From Paludibacteraceae bacterium (lineage in GTDB: Bacteria; Bacteroidota; Bacteroidia; Bacteroidales; Paludibacteraceae): 64,000 nucleotides of DNA. Below the pieces are notes generated by a model. It was not told the DNA's origin. It made no database searches and saw only the letters and a program-made list of their open reading frames with translations. Positions 17,486 through 26,156 of this stretch are shown piece after piece; position 1 is the first letter of the stretch; every line of letters begins with the position of its first letter. The position numbers and the translations under genes were made by a program. The stretch is taken from NCBI GenBank assembly GCA_024401645.1, contig JAKSKR010000011.1:17834-81833 (forward strand), written 5' to 3'.

Positions 17486-18406
17486 CTAGTGTACGGCTCG
17501 GTAGTTCTTGTTCCTATTCTGGTAGTCGGCCGACCTGTTGCCCTTGTTGTATTGCGATGCATTCTGGCGGTTCTTGTCGGGACACCTCCATGCCGACAGG
17601 TTGGCCTTGCCCTTCAATTTGAGTGCCGTGTCGGCTGGCAGGTTGGTGAAGAATGTCAGTCCGGTTAGGCGCTCAACGTCGGCAACCGTGCAGACCGATT
17701 CCTGCATCTTGGCAGGATTGTCGGTATTGTCCATCACAAACCCTATGGCCTTTTCGTGTCCCTTGCGCAAGCTCAACACCACCTTAAAGAAGGCGTCGGG
17801 GGCATCGAGTTTGTGGGTGTTGCCTATGCGTTTTGGGTTAGAGCTTCTGTAAACAGGTCCACAAACAATATAAATGGTGTCTTCGGCCTTTGCCCAGCAG
17901 CGGCATCGGTTCTCGAGTACGTTCCAAGGGCCGGCGTTCAGCTTTTCGGTCTGCGGACAGATGTTAGACATGTAGGCACACTGGGCAGATGCCACGCTAG
18001 AGAACTTGCAGTCGGCAGCCGGCATCATGTGTCCACGGCTATAGCCCGAGTTCTTGTAGTCGTCCTTGTCGACCTGGTAGCCCCAAGGTAAATCGGTATC
18101 GGTTACGAAAGGAGCCCGCTTGCCTTGTGCGTCGAGCATCTGCGGGGTTAGCGCCCACATAACCCATGCGGCTTGGCCATGCTGTTTGCTGAAAGCTGTG
18201 GCGTAGTAGTCTCTGGTTAGCAACAGATGGTCGGCTTTTGAGATGGTTGGCAGGCCCACCGCCTTGAGGCTAGGCGCCTTTACCAAAAAGAGATCGGTTA
18301 CCAGATTGTCGATATAGTTCTGCGCAACAAGCGGTTGCATGGCCGACAACACAACGCCAAGCAACAATGCCAAGACAAATTTGAATGATGATTGTAGTTT
18401 AAACAT
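17486..18406 (-). CDS. Secreted DNA/RNA non-specific endonuclease
   Basis: 306 residues; same NUC1 family as the following gene. It has an N-terminal signal peptide (hydrophobic 10-25, cut near LVAQN), YSRGHMMPAADCKFS with the catalytic His126, and NICPQTEKLNAGPWNVLENRC. The C-terminal ~30 residues are Asn/Arg/Lys-rich and look unstructured. The two genes touch, so they form an operon that arose by duplication; the pair differs in anchoring (soluble or periplasmic here, lipoprotein there). Confidence 0.9.
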   Translation of the reverse strand: MFKLQSSFKFVLALLLGVVLSAMQPLVAQNYIDNLVTDLFLVKAPSLKAVGLPTISKADHLLLTRDYYATAFSKQHGQAAWVMWALTPQMLDAQGKRAPFVTDTDLPWGYQVDKDDYKNSGYSRGHMMPAADCKFSSVASAQCAYMSNICPQTEKLNAGPWNVLENRCRCWAKAEDTIYIVCGPVYRSSNPKRIGNTHKLDAPDAFFKVVLSLRKGHEKAIGFVMDNTDNPAKMQESVCTVADVERLTGLTFFTNLPADTALKLKGKANLSAWRCPDKNRQNASQYNKGNRSADYQNRNKNYRAVH

Positions 18407-18738
18407 GGCTTCACATATATTTCATTAGTGAACTAAAGTTACAACTAATTTTGAAATATACAAAAGTCGCCCATATTATTCCCTGGTCCATATTGGTCCA
18501 TAATAATCCACGTATATGGATTTGCCGCACGGCACTTGTTACAAAAAAACGTAGCACCACACCTATCTGATAATTGTGTAAAATTTTGTTCCCAAAGTTC
18601 CCCATAAAACAAACAGTTTAAAAGACATAAAAAAGGGAATTATATACCGGTAGCAAAATAATAAAATGATAATTTGTTAACAGAATTGCAAATCGGTGAA
18701 GCGTAGCGAGCCAAAACGGCCTAACGCAGAAAACATAA

Positions 18739-18761
18739 CTACCATTTGGTATATAAACACC
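18739..18761 (+). repeat. Dispersed 23-bp element, copy 1
   Basis: CTACCATTTGGTATATAAAC plus ACC. It contains the perfect dyad TACCA-TT-TGGTA. The same sequence recurs at 24086-24108, and with one change at 24117-24139, in the same orientation on the far side of the 18893-23959 gene set. Confidence 0.8.
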
Positions 18762-18785
18762 TTTTTTTATCTAATTCCTTTGTTG

Positions 18786-18793
18786 TAATTTTG
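18786..18793 (+). promoter_or_regulatory. TAATTTTG (-7 element) before the BspA-like operon
   Basis: Exact TAnnTTTG element about 100 bp before the gene at 18893; no TTG at the right distance upstream. The TACCA-TT-TGGTA dyad lies about 35 bp upstream of it, where a regulator could bind. Confidence 0.45.
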
Positions 18794-18892
18794 CAAAGGA
18801 AATCTAATTGCATAACCTTCTTCTGAAGGTCATAATTGATTGTTAGTAACTTGTCGTAAAAATAAAAGGACACCAAAGATTTTATTTTTTTA

Positions 18893-19897
18893 ATGAAAAC
18901 GAAACTAGTTGCATTGTTAGTAATGCTGCTTTCTAACATTTCCTGCTTTGCACAGAACTGGAAGTTTGGCGAAACATTTACACAGGACGGCATTACCTAT
19001 AAAGTGGTGGGCTACTGCCTGGTGACTGACCCACGAGACACTTTGACAAACGCTTCTACTTTTTACGATTCTGGCGAATTGCTGGTAACAAGCGTAAGCG
19101 ACGCGCTGACCGATGTGGTGATTCCGGTGGCGGTAGACCGTTACCAGGTGATTGGCTTGACCGACAGCCTGTTCTACGGCAAAACCTATAATAGAGTATG
19201 GCTGCCCGAACTTGAGTTTATTGGCAATTCCGCTTTCGAAAACGCTAAAATAAAGTCGGGCACACTGGTGCTCCACAATGTGAAGCAAGTGGGCGAGAAG
19301 GCATTCTTCAACATAGACGCCCGCCTGTGTTTCGACATTAGCAAACCCATGTCGTTCTACAAGCCGCAGAAAGACAAAAACGACACCACTAAAACCATAG
19401 CGTACACCCAAAAGGAACAACAACCCAAAGGTGGCGTGGTTTGCCATGTGGGGAACATTGGCAAACTGGGGCAGTCGCCATACATAGGCTATGAGATTGC
19501 GGGACAAAACAACTTCTTCAACAAGTGTGTAAGTGAAGCCTATGGCGACGACAAGGAATGGAAGGAGCGCCCACTGGCTATAAAACACACCGAATTGCGC
19601 TACTGCAAAAAGAGTTTCAACACCATGCCTTCGGGTATACAGAAAGGGTTTGAAGTAAGGGCTGTGCTGCATTTGGACAAAAGTATGACCAAAAACTTCC
19701 CATGGGGGCACCTGACAGCAAAATACGGGAAAGAGACCTTCTACAATGTTTATGACAAGAAAAAGCACAAAACGCTAAAATTTGACGCGTTCAGGCCAGT
19801 ATCAGACCCTAACTTGAAAGAGGGATGGTTCTTGAACTTCAGAAACGAAGAAGGCGAGGCGAACTTTACCCTGAAAGGCAAACAAATAAAAAAGTAA
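18893..19897 (+). CDS. Secreted BspA-like protein (LRR_5-like)
   Basis: 334 residues with a signal peptide (MKTKLVALLVMLLSNISCFA, cut before QNW). Blocks such as DVVIPVAVDRYQVIGLTDSLF and LPELEFIGNSAFENAKI...LVLHNVKQVGEKAF follow the leucine-rich repeat pattern of BspA surface proteins (IP..V..IG..AF), but only two or three repeats are visible. The second half has no family I recognise. The next gene, 6 bp on, is a diverged paralog; both open with W/Y-(K/E)-(F/V)-GE followed by a (D/N)G(I/V)(T/K)Y strand. It probably binds a ligand or host component at the cell surface. Confidence 0.65.
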   Translation: MKTKLVALLVMLLSNISCFAQNWKFGETFTQDGITYKVVGYCLVTDPRDTLTNASTFYDSGELLVTSVSDALTDVVIPVAVDRYQVIGLTDSLFYGKTYNRVWLPELEFIGNSAFENAKIKSGTLVLHNVKQVGEKAFFNIDARLCFDISKPMSFYKPQKDKNDTTKTIAYTQKEQQPKGGVVCHVGNIGKLGQSPYIGYEIAGQNNFFNKCVSEAYGDDKEWKERPLAIKHTELRYCKKSFNTMPSGIQKGFEVRAVLHLDKSMTKNFPWGHLTAKYGKETFYNVYDKKKHKTLKFDAFRPVSDPNLKEGWFLNFRNEEGEANFTLKGKQIKK

Positions 19898-19903
19898 ACG
19901 GAC

Positions 19904-21109
19904 ATGAACTATATAACAAAACCTATTTTGACACTTCTGCTTGCCTTGTTTCAGGTTACAGCCTTTGCCTACGAGGTTGGCGAGACCATTACTGAAAACG
20001 GCGTGAAGTATTTTGTGGTGGAAAAACATTTTAAGGGAAGATTCAGGTATGCCGACAAGAAGATTAAAGACGACAAGCAGTACCTTTACGAAGGACAGGT
20101 TCTTGCCATAGGTACTGACAAAACCACTAAGCATATATGCATTGCCGAAAAGCTTCAGTACGAAACGAAAAAGGCTGCACAAGACACGACTACAACGGTT
20201 GAGCGATTCTTCTTAATGGGCATAAACGATTACGCTTTTGCCAACGAGGATGTAGAAAGCATTTCCTTACCAACGTGCCTAGACTGCATTGGAGACGGGG
20301 CTTTCCGCAATATGAAGGTTACAAAAGGCTCGCTTTGGATGCCGTTTGTGAAAAAATATGGCGTAGGTGTCTTTACAGGCTTAAAGGCGGATCTGATTTT
20401 CAGAACATCGTGCATTAAGCCCTATTCTGCTGACCAAGCCCCCATTTACCCTAAACTAAACCACACCTTCGAGCCTGCCGACAGTTTGCCTACTATAATA
20501 GTACGAGTGTCGGCGCTGAAAGACTACACAAAGTCTAACGGATGGCCAACTGACCAGATGCTCTACTATGGGTACAACCTTTTGAAAGAGAAGATAGAGA
20601 GTGACCTGGCGGTTAATGAAAATTGTATGTCAAGAGTTGACACCGTAAATGCCCTGCTTGTTAAGCAAATAAAATACATCCAGGGTGCGCCTTCGTATAA
20701 TAAACCATTAGAGAGTAATTTTGCGTTCGCGACAGCCGACACGAATGGCGTTCTTATTAGCGTAAATAAGATGAAATTCAGGAAGAAGGAGAAAAATCCT
20801 TATGCCGTCTACAACGATGCGCGAGATGCTTTTGCAACCCCGTATCTTTACTCTTACGAATCTATTCAAAGTCCGTCAATCGAGATGAACGACCAGTTTT
20901 TCCGTTTGGAAGACAAAGGCACCTATGTGTACTTCACCATCGACGGCAAAAAGGTGGAATACAGTGTGGTGGCAGACAAGGACGGTTTAGATCCGTTTGG
21001 CACCCGCATCATTAGCAAGGAAGAAATAGAAAAACGCAAAGCCAAAGAAGTAAATATTAAGAAACTGGACAAGCGGACAGATGACTTAATGAAACGGTTT
21101 GGCTTTTAA
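19904..21109 (+). CDS. Secreted BspA-like protein, paralog
   Basis: 401 residues with a signal peptide (cut near TAFA-YEVGE). YEVGETITENGVKYFVVEKH matches the opening of the preceding protein, and MGINDYAFANEDVESISLPT, LDCIGDGAFRNMKVTKGSLW and KKYGVGVF are leucine-rich-repeat-like strands of the BspA type. The remaining part is of unknown fold. Gaps of 6 bp to each neighbour show one operon of three genes. Function unknown; likely surface or periplasmic. Confidence 0.65.
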   Translation: MNYITKPILTLLLALFQVTAFAYEVGETITENGVKYFVVEKHFKGRFRYADKKIKDDKQYLYEGQVLAIGTDKTTKHICIAEKLQYETKKAAQDTTTTVERFFLMGINDYAFANEDVESISLPTCLDCIGDGAFRNMKVTKGSLWMPFVKKYGVGVFTGLKADLIFRTSCIKPYSADQAPIYPKLNHTFEPADSLPTIIVRVSALKDYTKSNGWPTDQMLYYGYNLLKEKIESDLAVNENCMSRVDTVNALLVKQIKYIQGAPSYNKPLESNFAFATADTNGVLISVNKMKFRKKEKNPYAVYNDARDAFATPYLYSYESIQSPSIEMNDQFFRLEDKGTYVYFTIDGKKVEYSVVADKDGLDPFGTRIISKEEIEKRKAKEVNIKKLDKRTDDLMKRFGF

Positions 21110-21115
21110 CCCAAT

Positions 21116-23959
21116 ATGAATAAAAAAACAATAAATATGAACATGAAAAAAGCAATGAAACATTTAGGGGCTTTAGTGGTAAGCCTGTTTGCAATTTCAT
21201 CGTGCACCAACCCAGGTGGAACGGCATCTGATGTAGAGGCTGCAGCCGACTATGTGATGACGGAATTGACCGATACGGTTCCTATTACCGGTATGGTGGT
21301 AGACCCTGCCGGCACACCTCTTGAGGGCGTATTGGTTGTAACAGGTGCCGACAGCACATTTACCGCCACAAACGGCCTTTACGCTTTTGAAAAGAAGAGG
21401 TGCGTTAATGGGCGCAGCGTGGTGAAATTTGAGAAGGAGGGCTATTTTTCGGTAGTACGCACTGCCAATGGCGACCGACTGGACGCTGTGCTTCAACCTA
21501 TGGAGGACATAGACAGCGTGACAACAGTAACCCGGTTCAAATCGACAGAAGCCACCACGCTGAAAGTAGGCAGCATGACCGTTTCTATACCTGCCAACGC
21601 GTTGGTTGACGATAAGGGAGGCGACTATGCGGGCGCAGTTTCTGCAAGCATATTCTACCTCGACCCCAACGCAAAGAACTTTAACGACGCCATGCCCGGC
21701 AGCGACATGTCTGGCGTGACAGCCGACGGCAAGGAAGTAGTGCTTCTGTCATACGGTATGGTGGAAGTTTCGCTTTCAGACTCGACCGGTGGAAAACTGC
21801 AATTGAAGAAGGGGGCAGAAAGCGAATTGTCGTTCCCAATTCCCGCTGGGTTCGACGACAAACTGCACCAAACCATACCGCTCTGGTATTTCGACGAGGC
21901 AAAGGGAACATGGGTTGAAGAAGGCGTGGCAGAGAAAGTGGACGGCCGCTACAAAGGCAAGGTACAGCACTTTTCTTGGCATAATTTAGACTATCCTGGT
22001 TCCCGTGCCACCATCGAGGGTTACGTCCGCAACCAAAAAGGCGAACCCTTGGCCAACGTTCGTGTAACCGTTTCGCAGACCTCTGGCTACACCAACGCGA
22101 ATGGTTATTATAATGTGTATGTGCCAAATAACACGCCTGTGTTTGTAACCGTGCGCCATGTAGACTACGGAGGCAAGGTAAACCTTCCTATCTACCAAGT
22201 AAAGGGCCTAAATGTGGGCTCCGTTTACCAGCAGGATGTTGTTTTGCCGAATGTGGCCTGCATTAAGGGACGTGTCACCAATACCGACGGCGACGGTGTA
22301 TGGACTGTTGTGTCGGCCTTGCCCCGTTCCCGCGTAAGCACCAACTACCATGGCGAATACACCATTTATGTGGCAGGAGACGAACCGCTAACCATCACCG
22401 TCTTGCCTGAAGACTATATTGGGAAAGGGGTGAAACTTAATGCAAAGTCGTATGAAATTAATGGCGAGAACGATGTAAGGCCAGACTTCAGTTACGACAT
22501 TGTTTTACCCAAAAGACACTGTAGCAGTGGCTACGTGGTCGACGAAAACGGCAACTCCCTTTCGGGGGTTAAAGTGACCGCAAAGATTGACGGAATAGAG
22601 CATACTTATAAGACTTCGTACGGTGGCTATTTTTATTTTTGGTATTTAGACGCAAAGAAGGCGACAGTGGGTGTAAAATCGGCCGACTATTATGGTTACA
22701 AGGAAAAATTCTACGATGTTCCGTGCAATAATGGAAGACTGTCGTTCCCAAAAATTGTGATGCCTGCTGACCAGATTATTACGGGATGTGTGGTAAACAA
22801 TTGCGGCCCTTCGCTTGCCAAAGTGACATTGCTCTATGGCGGCCTCTTGAAAAAGAAGCGCGAGAGTAACACGGTCAGCACCAACGCCTATGGCCGATTC
22901 GCCATTCACGTGCCTTTCGATAGGAGGAAGGAAAGCAAACAGCTTCGCATAAAACTCAGGAACAAACAGAAAAAGATTAAAATAAACTCTGATGCCAGCA
23001 AGGTTAACCTTGGTGAAATTGAGATGTGTTCTGATTTTGCGTTAGAAGACAACTGCGTTTATGTGGATGTTGATGACAAGATATTGAAGTTCGACTTGGA
23101 CAAAGACCGCTACAACGAAATGTTGAAGTCGGAAGGAAATACGGTTAAGCACCAAATATGGTGCAAATCTTCAGACTATGCCGGTTTCTTGGTATTAAAC
23201 ATCGATGGTGAATGTAGTCTTTCAAGAATGAATTACAAACCGAGCGACGCGAAATACACCGTCAACTCCTATTCTGTTTACCTTGTTACTCCAAGTCTTA
23301 CGACATACGAGGGACAAAGTAACTATTTTAGCAGTTCAAAGTCTCAGAAAGACGATTTTACGGAATTTGGATTTGATATATACGACCAAAAGGGAGACGA
23401 TTTATACGCGTTCGGCAAAGTGGCATCTGAACTGACATTGCCAGCAAACTATTTGAGTGATTTTTACAAGCAGTATTTTGGCAATATTTATGAAATTGGC
23501 CAACTGACCTACGGTACATCAAAATCGCAGCAATTCTTTACCTGCTCGTCACCTAATAGAATCTCGGCCAAGCAATTTGAGAACGAATTGAAGAAGCAGC
23601 AGAAGATGGTAGAAAAAGGCACGTTCCGCGATGCAAACGACTATGTGGTTTCGGTATATGCGAACGCGAACGAGCAAGTGCTAATCCGCCGCAAGACGAA
23701 AGGCCAATGGGAAACGACCGTACTTCAACGCGAAGGAATAGGCAACGATCCGCTCTACCAGTGCTGGAAGGTCGACTTCTCACATTCTTCAATGCGTACG
23801 AAAGGCACATCGCCAGTAGAGTATATGTTGCGAAACGAGGCCGACATCATCAACATGGTTATGTTCGGTCCGTTAATGGGCATCAAGTTCGAGAAAACAA
23901 ATATTTCAGACAACAAGTGCGGCTGCTCTAATCCGCCTTCAATTGTGCCTGCAAATTAA
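21116..23959 (+). CDS. Large lipoprotein with carboxypeptidase-regulatory-like domains
   Basis: 947 residues from the first ATG; ATGs at 21137 and 21143 are also possible because the signal sequence begins near MKKAMKHLGALVV. The lipobox is FAISSC (Cys30 from the first Met). Several carboxypeptidase-regulatory-like (Ig-fold) domains follow, seen as GMVVDPAGTPLEGVLV, GYVRNQKGEPLANVRV, GRVTNTDGDGVWTVV, GYVVDENGNSLSGVKV and GCVVNNCGPSLAKV (about residues 58, 299, 386, 465 and 555). Residues 130-300 hold an extra beta domain. The last 300 residues are of unknown type. Such proteins are common on the Bacteroidetes surface. It is the last gene of the operon and is followed by a terminator. Confidence 0.7.
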   Translation: MNKKTINMNMKKAMKHLGALVVSLFAISSCTNPGGTASDVEAAADYVMTELTDTVPITGMVVDPAGTPLEGVLVVTGADSTFTATNGLYAFEKKRCVNGRSVVKFEKEGYFSVVRTANGDRLDAVLQPMEDIDSVTTVTRFKSTEATTLKVGSMTVSIPANALVDDKGGDYAGAVSASIFYLDPNAKNFNDAMPGSDMSGVTADGKEVVLLSYGMVEVSLSDSTGGKLQLKKGAESELSFPIPAGFDDKLHQTIPLWYFDEAKGTWVEEGVAEKVDGRYKGKVQHFSWHNLDYPGSRATIEGYVRNQKGEPLANVRVTVSQTSGYTNANGYYNVYVPNNTPVFVTVRHVDYGGKVNLPIYQVKGLNVGSVYQQDVVLPNVACIKGRVTNTDGDGVWTVVSALPRSRVSTNYHGEYTIYVAGDEPLTITVLPEDYIGKGVKLNAKSYEINGENDVRPDFSYDIVLPKRHCSSGYVVDENGNSLSGVKVTAKIDGIEHTYKTSYGGYFYFWYLDAKKATVGVKSADYYGYKEKFYDVPCNNGRLSFPKIVMPADQIITGCVVNNCGPSLAKVTLLYGGLLKKKRESNTVSTNAYGRFAIHVPFDRRKESKQLRIKLRNKQKKIKINSDASKVNLGEIEMCSDFALEDNCVYVDVDDKILKFDLDKDRYNEMLKSEGNTVKHQIWCKSSDYAGFLVLNIDGECSLSRMNYKPSDAKYTVNSYSVYLVTPSLTTYEGQSNYFSSSKSQKDDFTEFGFDIYDQKGDDLYAFGKVASELTLPANYLSDFYKQYFGNIYEIGQLTYGTSKSQQFFTCSSPNRISAKQFENELKKQQKMVEKGTFRDANDYVVSVYANANEQVLIRRKTKGQWETTVLQREGIGNDPLYQCWKVDFSHSSMRTKGTSPVEYMLRNEADIINMVMFGPLMGIKFEKTNISDNKCGCSNPPSIVPAN

Positions 23960-23979
23960 GCGAACGACTTATATTGATT

Positions 23980-24025
23980 AATCCCCAGGGATTGGAAACA
24001 TCCAACCCTTGGGGATTTTTATTTT
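23980..24025 (+). terminator. Terminator after the lipoprotein gene
   Basis: AATCCCCAGGG (23980-23990) pairs with CCCTTGGGGATT (24006-24017) with one bulge, followed by TTTATTTT. Confidence 0.85.
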
Positions 24026-24084
24026 GGGGTTTATCAAGGTGGGCACGAGGTGGCGCCTACGCTGAAACCGTGGGGAAAACTTTC

Positions 24085-24139
24085 ACTACCATTTGGTATA
24101 TAAACACCAAACCTTAACTACCATTTGATATATAAACAC
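24085..24139 (+). repeat. Dispersed element, copies 2 and 3 in tandem
   Basis: ACTACCATTTGGTATATAAA continues with CACC at 24085-24108; a second copy with TTTGATA in place of TTTGGTA spans 24116-24139. The first is identical to the copy at 18739-18761, and GAAAAC precedes both by a few bases. No plus-strand gene follows, so they are not simple promoters. Confidence 0.8.
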
Positions 24140-24146
24140 AAAAAAA

Positions 24147-24176
24147 ATCCCGCAAAATGCATTGCGGGATTTTCTA
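24147..24176 (-). terminator. Bidirectional terminator after the 24199-25080 lipoprotein
   Basis: AATCCCGCAA and TTGCGGGATT (24147-24171) form a 10-bp stem, with A runs on the left and T on the right, so it can work on both strands. Confidence 0.85.
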
Positions 24177-24198
24177 TTCAGAACGCCTTTCGGCTTGT

Positions 24199-25080
24199 TT
24201 ACTTTTTAATGCGGCAATCGTTGAGAACAATTGTGTGTGGAGTTTTGCCAACGGTAAGGCTGATGGTGATGTTCATGACCTCGCCATTGCAAGAGCCCTT
24301 AACATCGGCAGGAAGCGAGCCTGTTACGCTGCCCATTGTGAAGTTGGCCGAAGAACCACTAAAGGAGCAAGCCACACCGTCGAGAGCAACAAAAGTCAAG
24401 CCATTGAGAACGATGTTCATTTCGGGAGCCTTTTCGCTGAACTTGCAAGCACCAAGGTCGACACTGAACTGTCCGTCTTCGGTAAGTGCGGTCTTGAACG
24501 AGCTTTGAATTGCAGCTGCACTGTCGTAAACAGCACTTGCAGACCACTCGTTGCAATAGGTGTCGATGTGTGCAGGGGTCAACTTGCCCGACAGCGAATC
24601 TTTGCTTTCTTCTTGTGCACCCAACATGCTCTTGTCGGAAGAGAAATAGAGGTAGTTGTCTAAATCGGCACCCTTAATTTGAATGTAGAGTGACTTTTCC
24701 TTCAACAACATGAAACCATCGAGGATGCGTGTCATCTTCTTATCTTGAGTAGGGTCGACCAAATCTTCCGTAGCATGGAAGTATGAGGTGTCGCCAGAGA
24801 CCCTCGTCACATTCACGTCAGAGAAACGTGCGGTTAGGTAAGGAATGCCAGTTTCGATAGTTAGTGAAATTTTACCATTCGATTCCTTTACAATAGAGAC
24901 ATTTGCACTGTCTTTTACTGCACTTCCATACTTCACAAAACCAACGGTGTCTACAACCAATTGAACGTTATTTCCGTCACCAGTTCCAGAATCATCGTCA
25001 TCGTGGCTACAGGCCAAAGGTACGGCAATTAATGCCAAAACGGCGAGTAACGACGAAATTAACAAAAGAATTTTCTTCAT
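24199..25080 (-). CDS. Calycin-like lipoprotein (uncertain family)
   Basis: 293 residues with a lipoprotein-type signal (LIAVPLACSHDDDD; Cys24) followed by an Asp-rich, Gly-rich linker. The mature part appears to be two beta-rich halves; the C-terminal one (FTMGSVTGSLPADVKGSCNG, then MNITISLTVG.TPHTIVLNDC) has the look of the calycin-like domain found in Bacteroidales surface lipoproteins. A -7 element TATCTTTG sits at 25107-25100. It is flanked by the capsid-like operon, but there is no sign that it belongs to it. Ligand unknown. Confidence 0.6.
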   Translation of the reverse strand: MKKILLLISSLLAVLALIAVPLACSHDDDDSGTGDGNNVQLVVDTVGFVKYGSAVKDSANVSIVKESNGKISLTIETGIPYLTARFSDVNVTRVSGDTSYFHATEDLVDPTQDKKMTRILDGFMLLKEKSLYIQIKGADLDNYLYFSSDKSMLGAQEESKDSLSGKLTPAHIDTYCNEWSASAVYDSAAAIQSSFKTALTEDGQFSVDLGACKFSEKAPEMNIVLNGLTFVALDGVACSFSGSSANFTMGSVTGSLPADVKGSCNGEVMNITISLTVGKTPHTIVLNDCRIKK

Positions 25081-25099
25081 ATCTTTTCGTAATACTTTG

Positions 25100-25107
25100 C
25101 AAAGATA
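25100..25107 (-). promoter_or_regulatory. TATCTTTG (-7 element)
   Basis: Exact TAnnTTTG on the minus strand about 20 bp before the ATG at 25080; there is no clear TTG upstream. Confidence 0.5.
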
Positions 25108-25226
25108 AGTAAAAATTATATAAAAAGTTAAAAAATCCTTAACAAACTTTCAGAAACAATCATTTTTGCTGACAGATGGCATGGGTGCGAGACGAAGCCC
25201 CGCGGCGACAAATGGGCAATGGGTGT

Positions 25227-25829
25227 TCAGGCGTTTAGCATCTGTTCGGCACGCATTTGGGCGGCAGTTGCACCTTGGGCATCGCCCGAAATCTGCAAGT
25301 AGAGCGCCGCACATTGCCAACAGGTAGCCAGTTGCAAGCCAACGGCCATGTCTTCGGGAAGGGTAAGCGCCACATATTCTAGGGAGGCCGTCAGATCGTC
25401 GCCCAGCTGTGCGGGCCACAGTTGCCAATAGGGTCCGGCATCAACAGCCACCGGCTTGCACCTGCCGGCACGCAGGTAGACATTGCCCTGGCGCTGCGCC
25501 ACCCCACCGGTGCTGGGCACCGACACCGTTGCCGGGCGTTGCCAGGCAAGCAACCTTATGCTACCCAAGCGCAAGTAGTTGGGAGGCTTACCCAACCTTG
25601 CACAACCATCTTCGCCCAACTGGGCAACCACACTAGTCTGCGTTAGGGGCAGTTGCGAGCGGGGCGCCAGCATCAGCACCGTGCGGGCAGCTCCGTTCAG
25701 CAGGGTGTCTATGGCATCGTCAATAGGCCTATCGTCGGCAAAGCCGTCAATGGGGACTGGCAGTCCGTTGGTGGGCGACAGCTCGTTGACGAAAGTCTTG
25801 ACCATGTCAATCAGTTCACTACGGTTCAT
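25227..25829 (-). CDS. Phage adaptor/neck-like protein, last gene of the capsid-like operon
   Basis: 200 residues. The pattern IDDAIDTLLNGAARTVLMLAPRSQLP, then a pair of beta strands, PPNYLRLGSIRLLAWQRPATV, then YWQLWPAQLGDDLTASLEYVAL and TCWQCAALYLQISGD fits small adaptor (head-completion) proteins encoded after the major capsid gene in several tailed phages of Bacteroidetes. This is recognition by eye and moderately uncertain. The gene starts 3 bp after its upstream neighbour. Nothing phage-like follows: the next gene is a lipoprotein on the same strand. Confidence 0.5.
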   Translation of the reverse strand: MNRSELIDMVKTFVNELSPTNGLPVPIDGFADDRPIDDAIDTLLNGAARTVLMLAPRSQLPLTQTSVVAQLGEDGCARLGKPPNYLRLGSIRLLAWQRPATVSVPSTGGVAQRQGNVYLRAGRCKPVAVDAGPYWQLWPAQLGDDLTASLEYVALTLPEDMAVGLQLATCWQCAALYLQISGDAQGATAAQMRAEQMLNA

Positions 25830-25832
25830 TGG

Positions 25833-26126
25833 CTAGTCGAATAGGTTGCTGGTGTTTGTTGCAGGCTTGCGGTTGCCCTTGGTTGCCGAAGGTTTCTGCT
25901 CGTCGCCCCCAGTGGTTGAGACGAGGCGAAAGACGTTCTGCCTGAACTCGGCAGAGGCTTCAAGCGCATTCTGCACGTCGGCGTTCTGGGTGGTGTAAAG
26001 GCCGTGCATGTTCATGTTCTGCACACCCTTAAACTCTACGATGGTGGTGCCGCTTGGGGTAACGACAGGCATAACCAACGAATAGAGACGGGATAACTGA
26101 TAGGTTTTGGACATCATTCTAAACAA
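25833..26126 (-). CDS. Small protein downstream of the capsid-like gene
   Basis: 97 residues from the first Met; MSKTYQLSRLYSLV, four codons later, is an equally good start. The centre, VVTPSGTTIVEFKGVQNMNM, looks like a short beta hairpin, and the tail is polar and low in complexity. Similar ~90-residue proteins follow major capsid genes in Bacteroidetes phages, perhaps as head decoration or fibre-like proteins; this is inference from position. The 31-bp gap to the capsid gene and 3-bp gap to the next support one operon. Confidence 0.5.
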   Translation of the reverse strand: MFRMMSKTYQLSRLYSLVMPVVTPSGTTIVEFKGVQNMNMHGLYTTQNADVQNALEASAEFRQNVFRLVSTTGGDEQKPSATKGNRKPATNTSNLFD

Positions 26127-26156
26127 AAGTTGAAAAGTGAAAACTGGTTGAAAAGC

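Larger units (their letters stand above)
18407..18892. other. 486-bp divergent intergenic region
   Basis: AT-rich and without a credible ORF. It separates the nuclease pair (minus) from the BspA-like genes (plus). It contains the dispersed element at 18739-18761 and a TAATTTTG promoter element at 18786-18793. No clear promoter was found for the nuclease genes. Confidence 0.6.
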
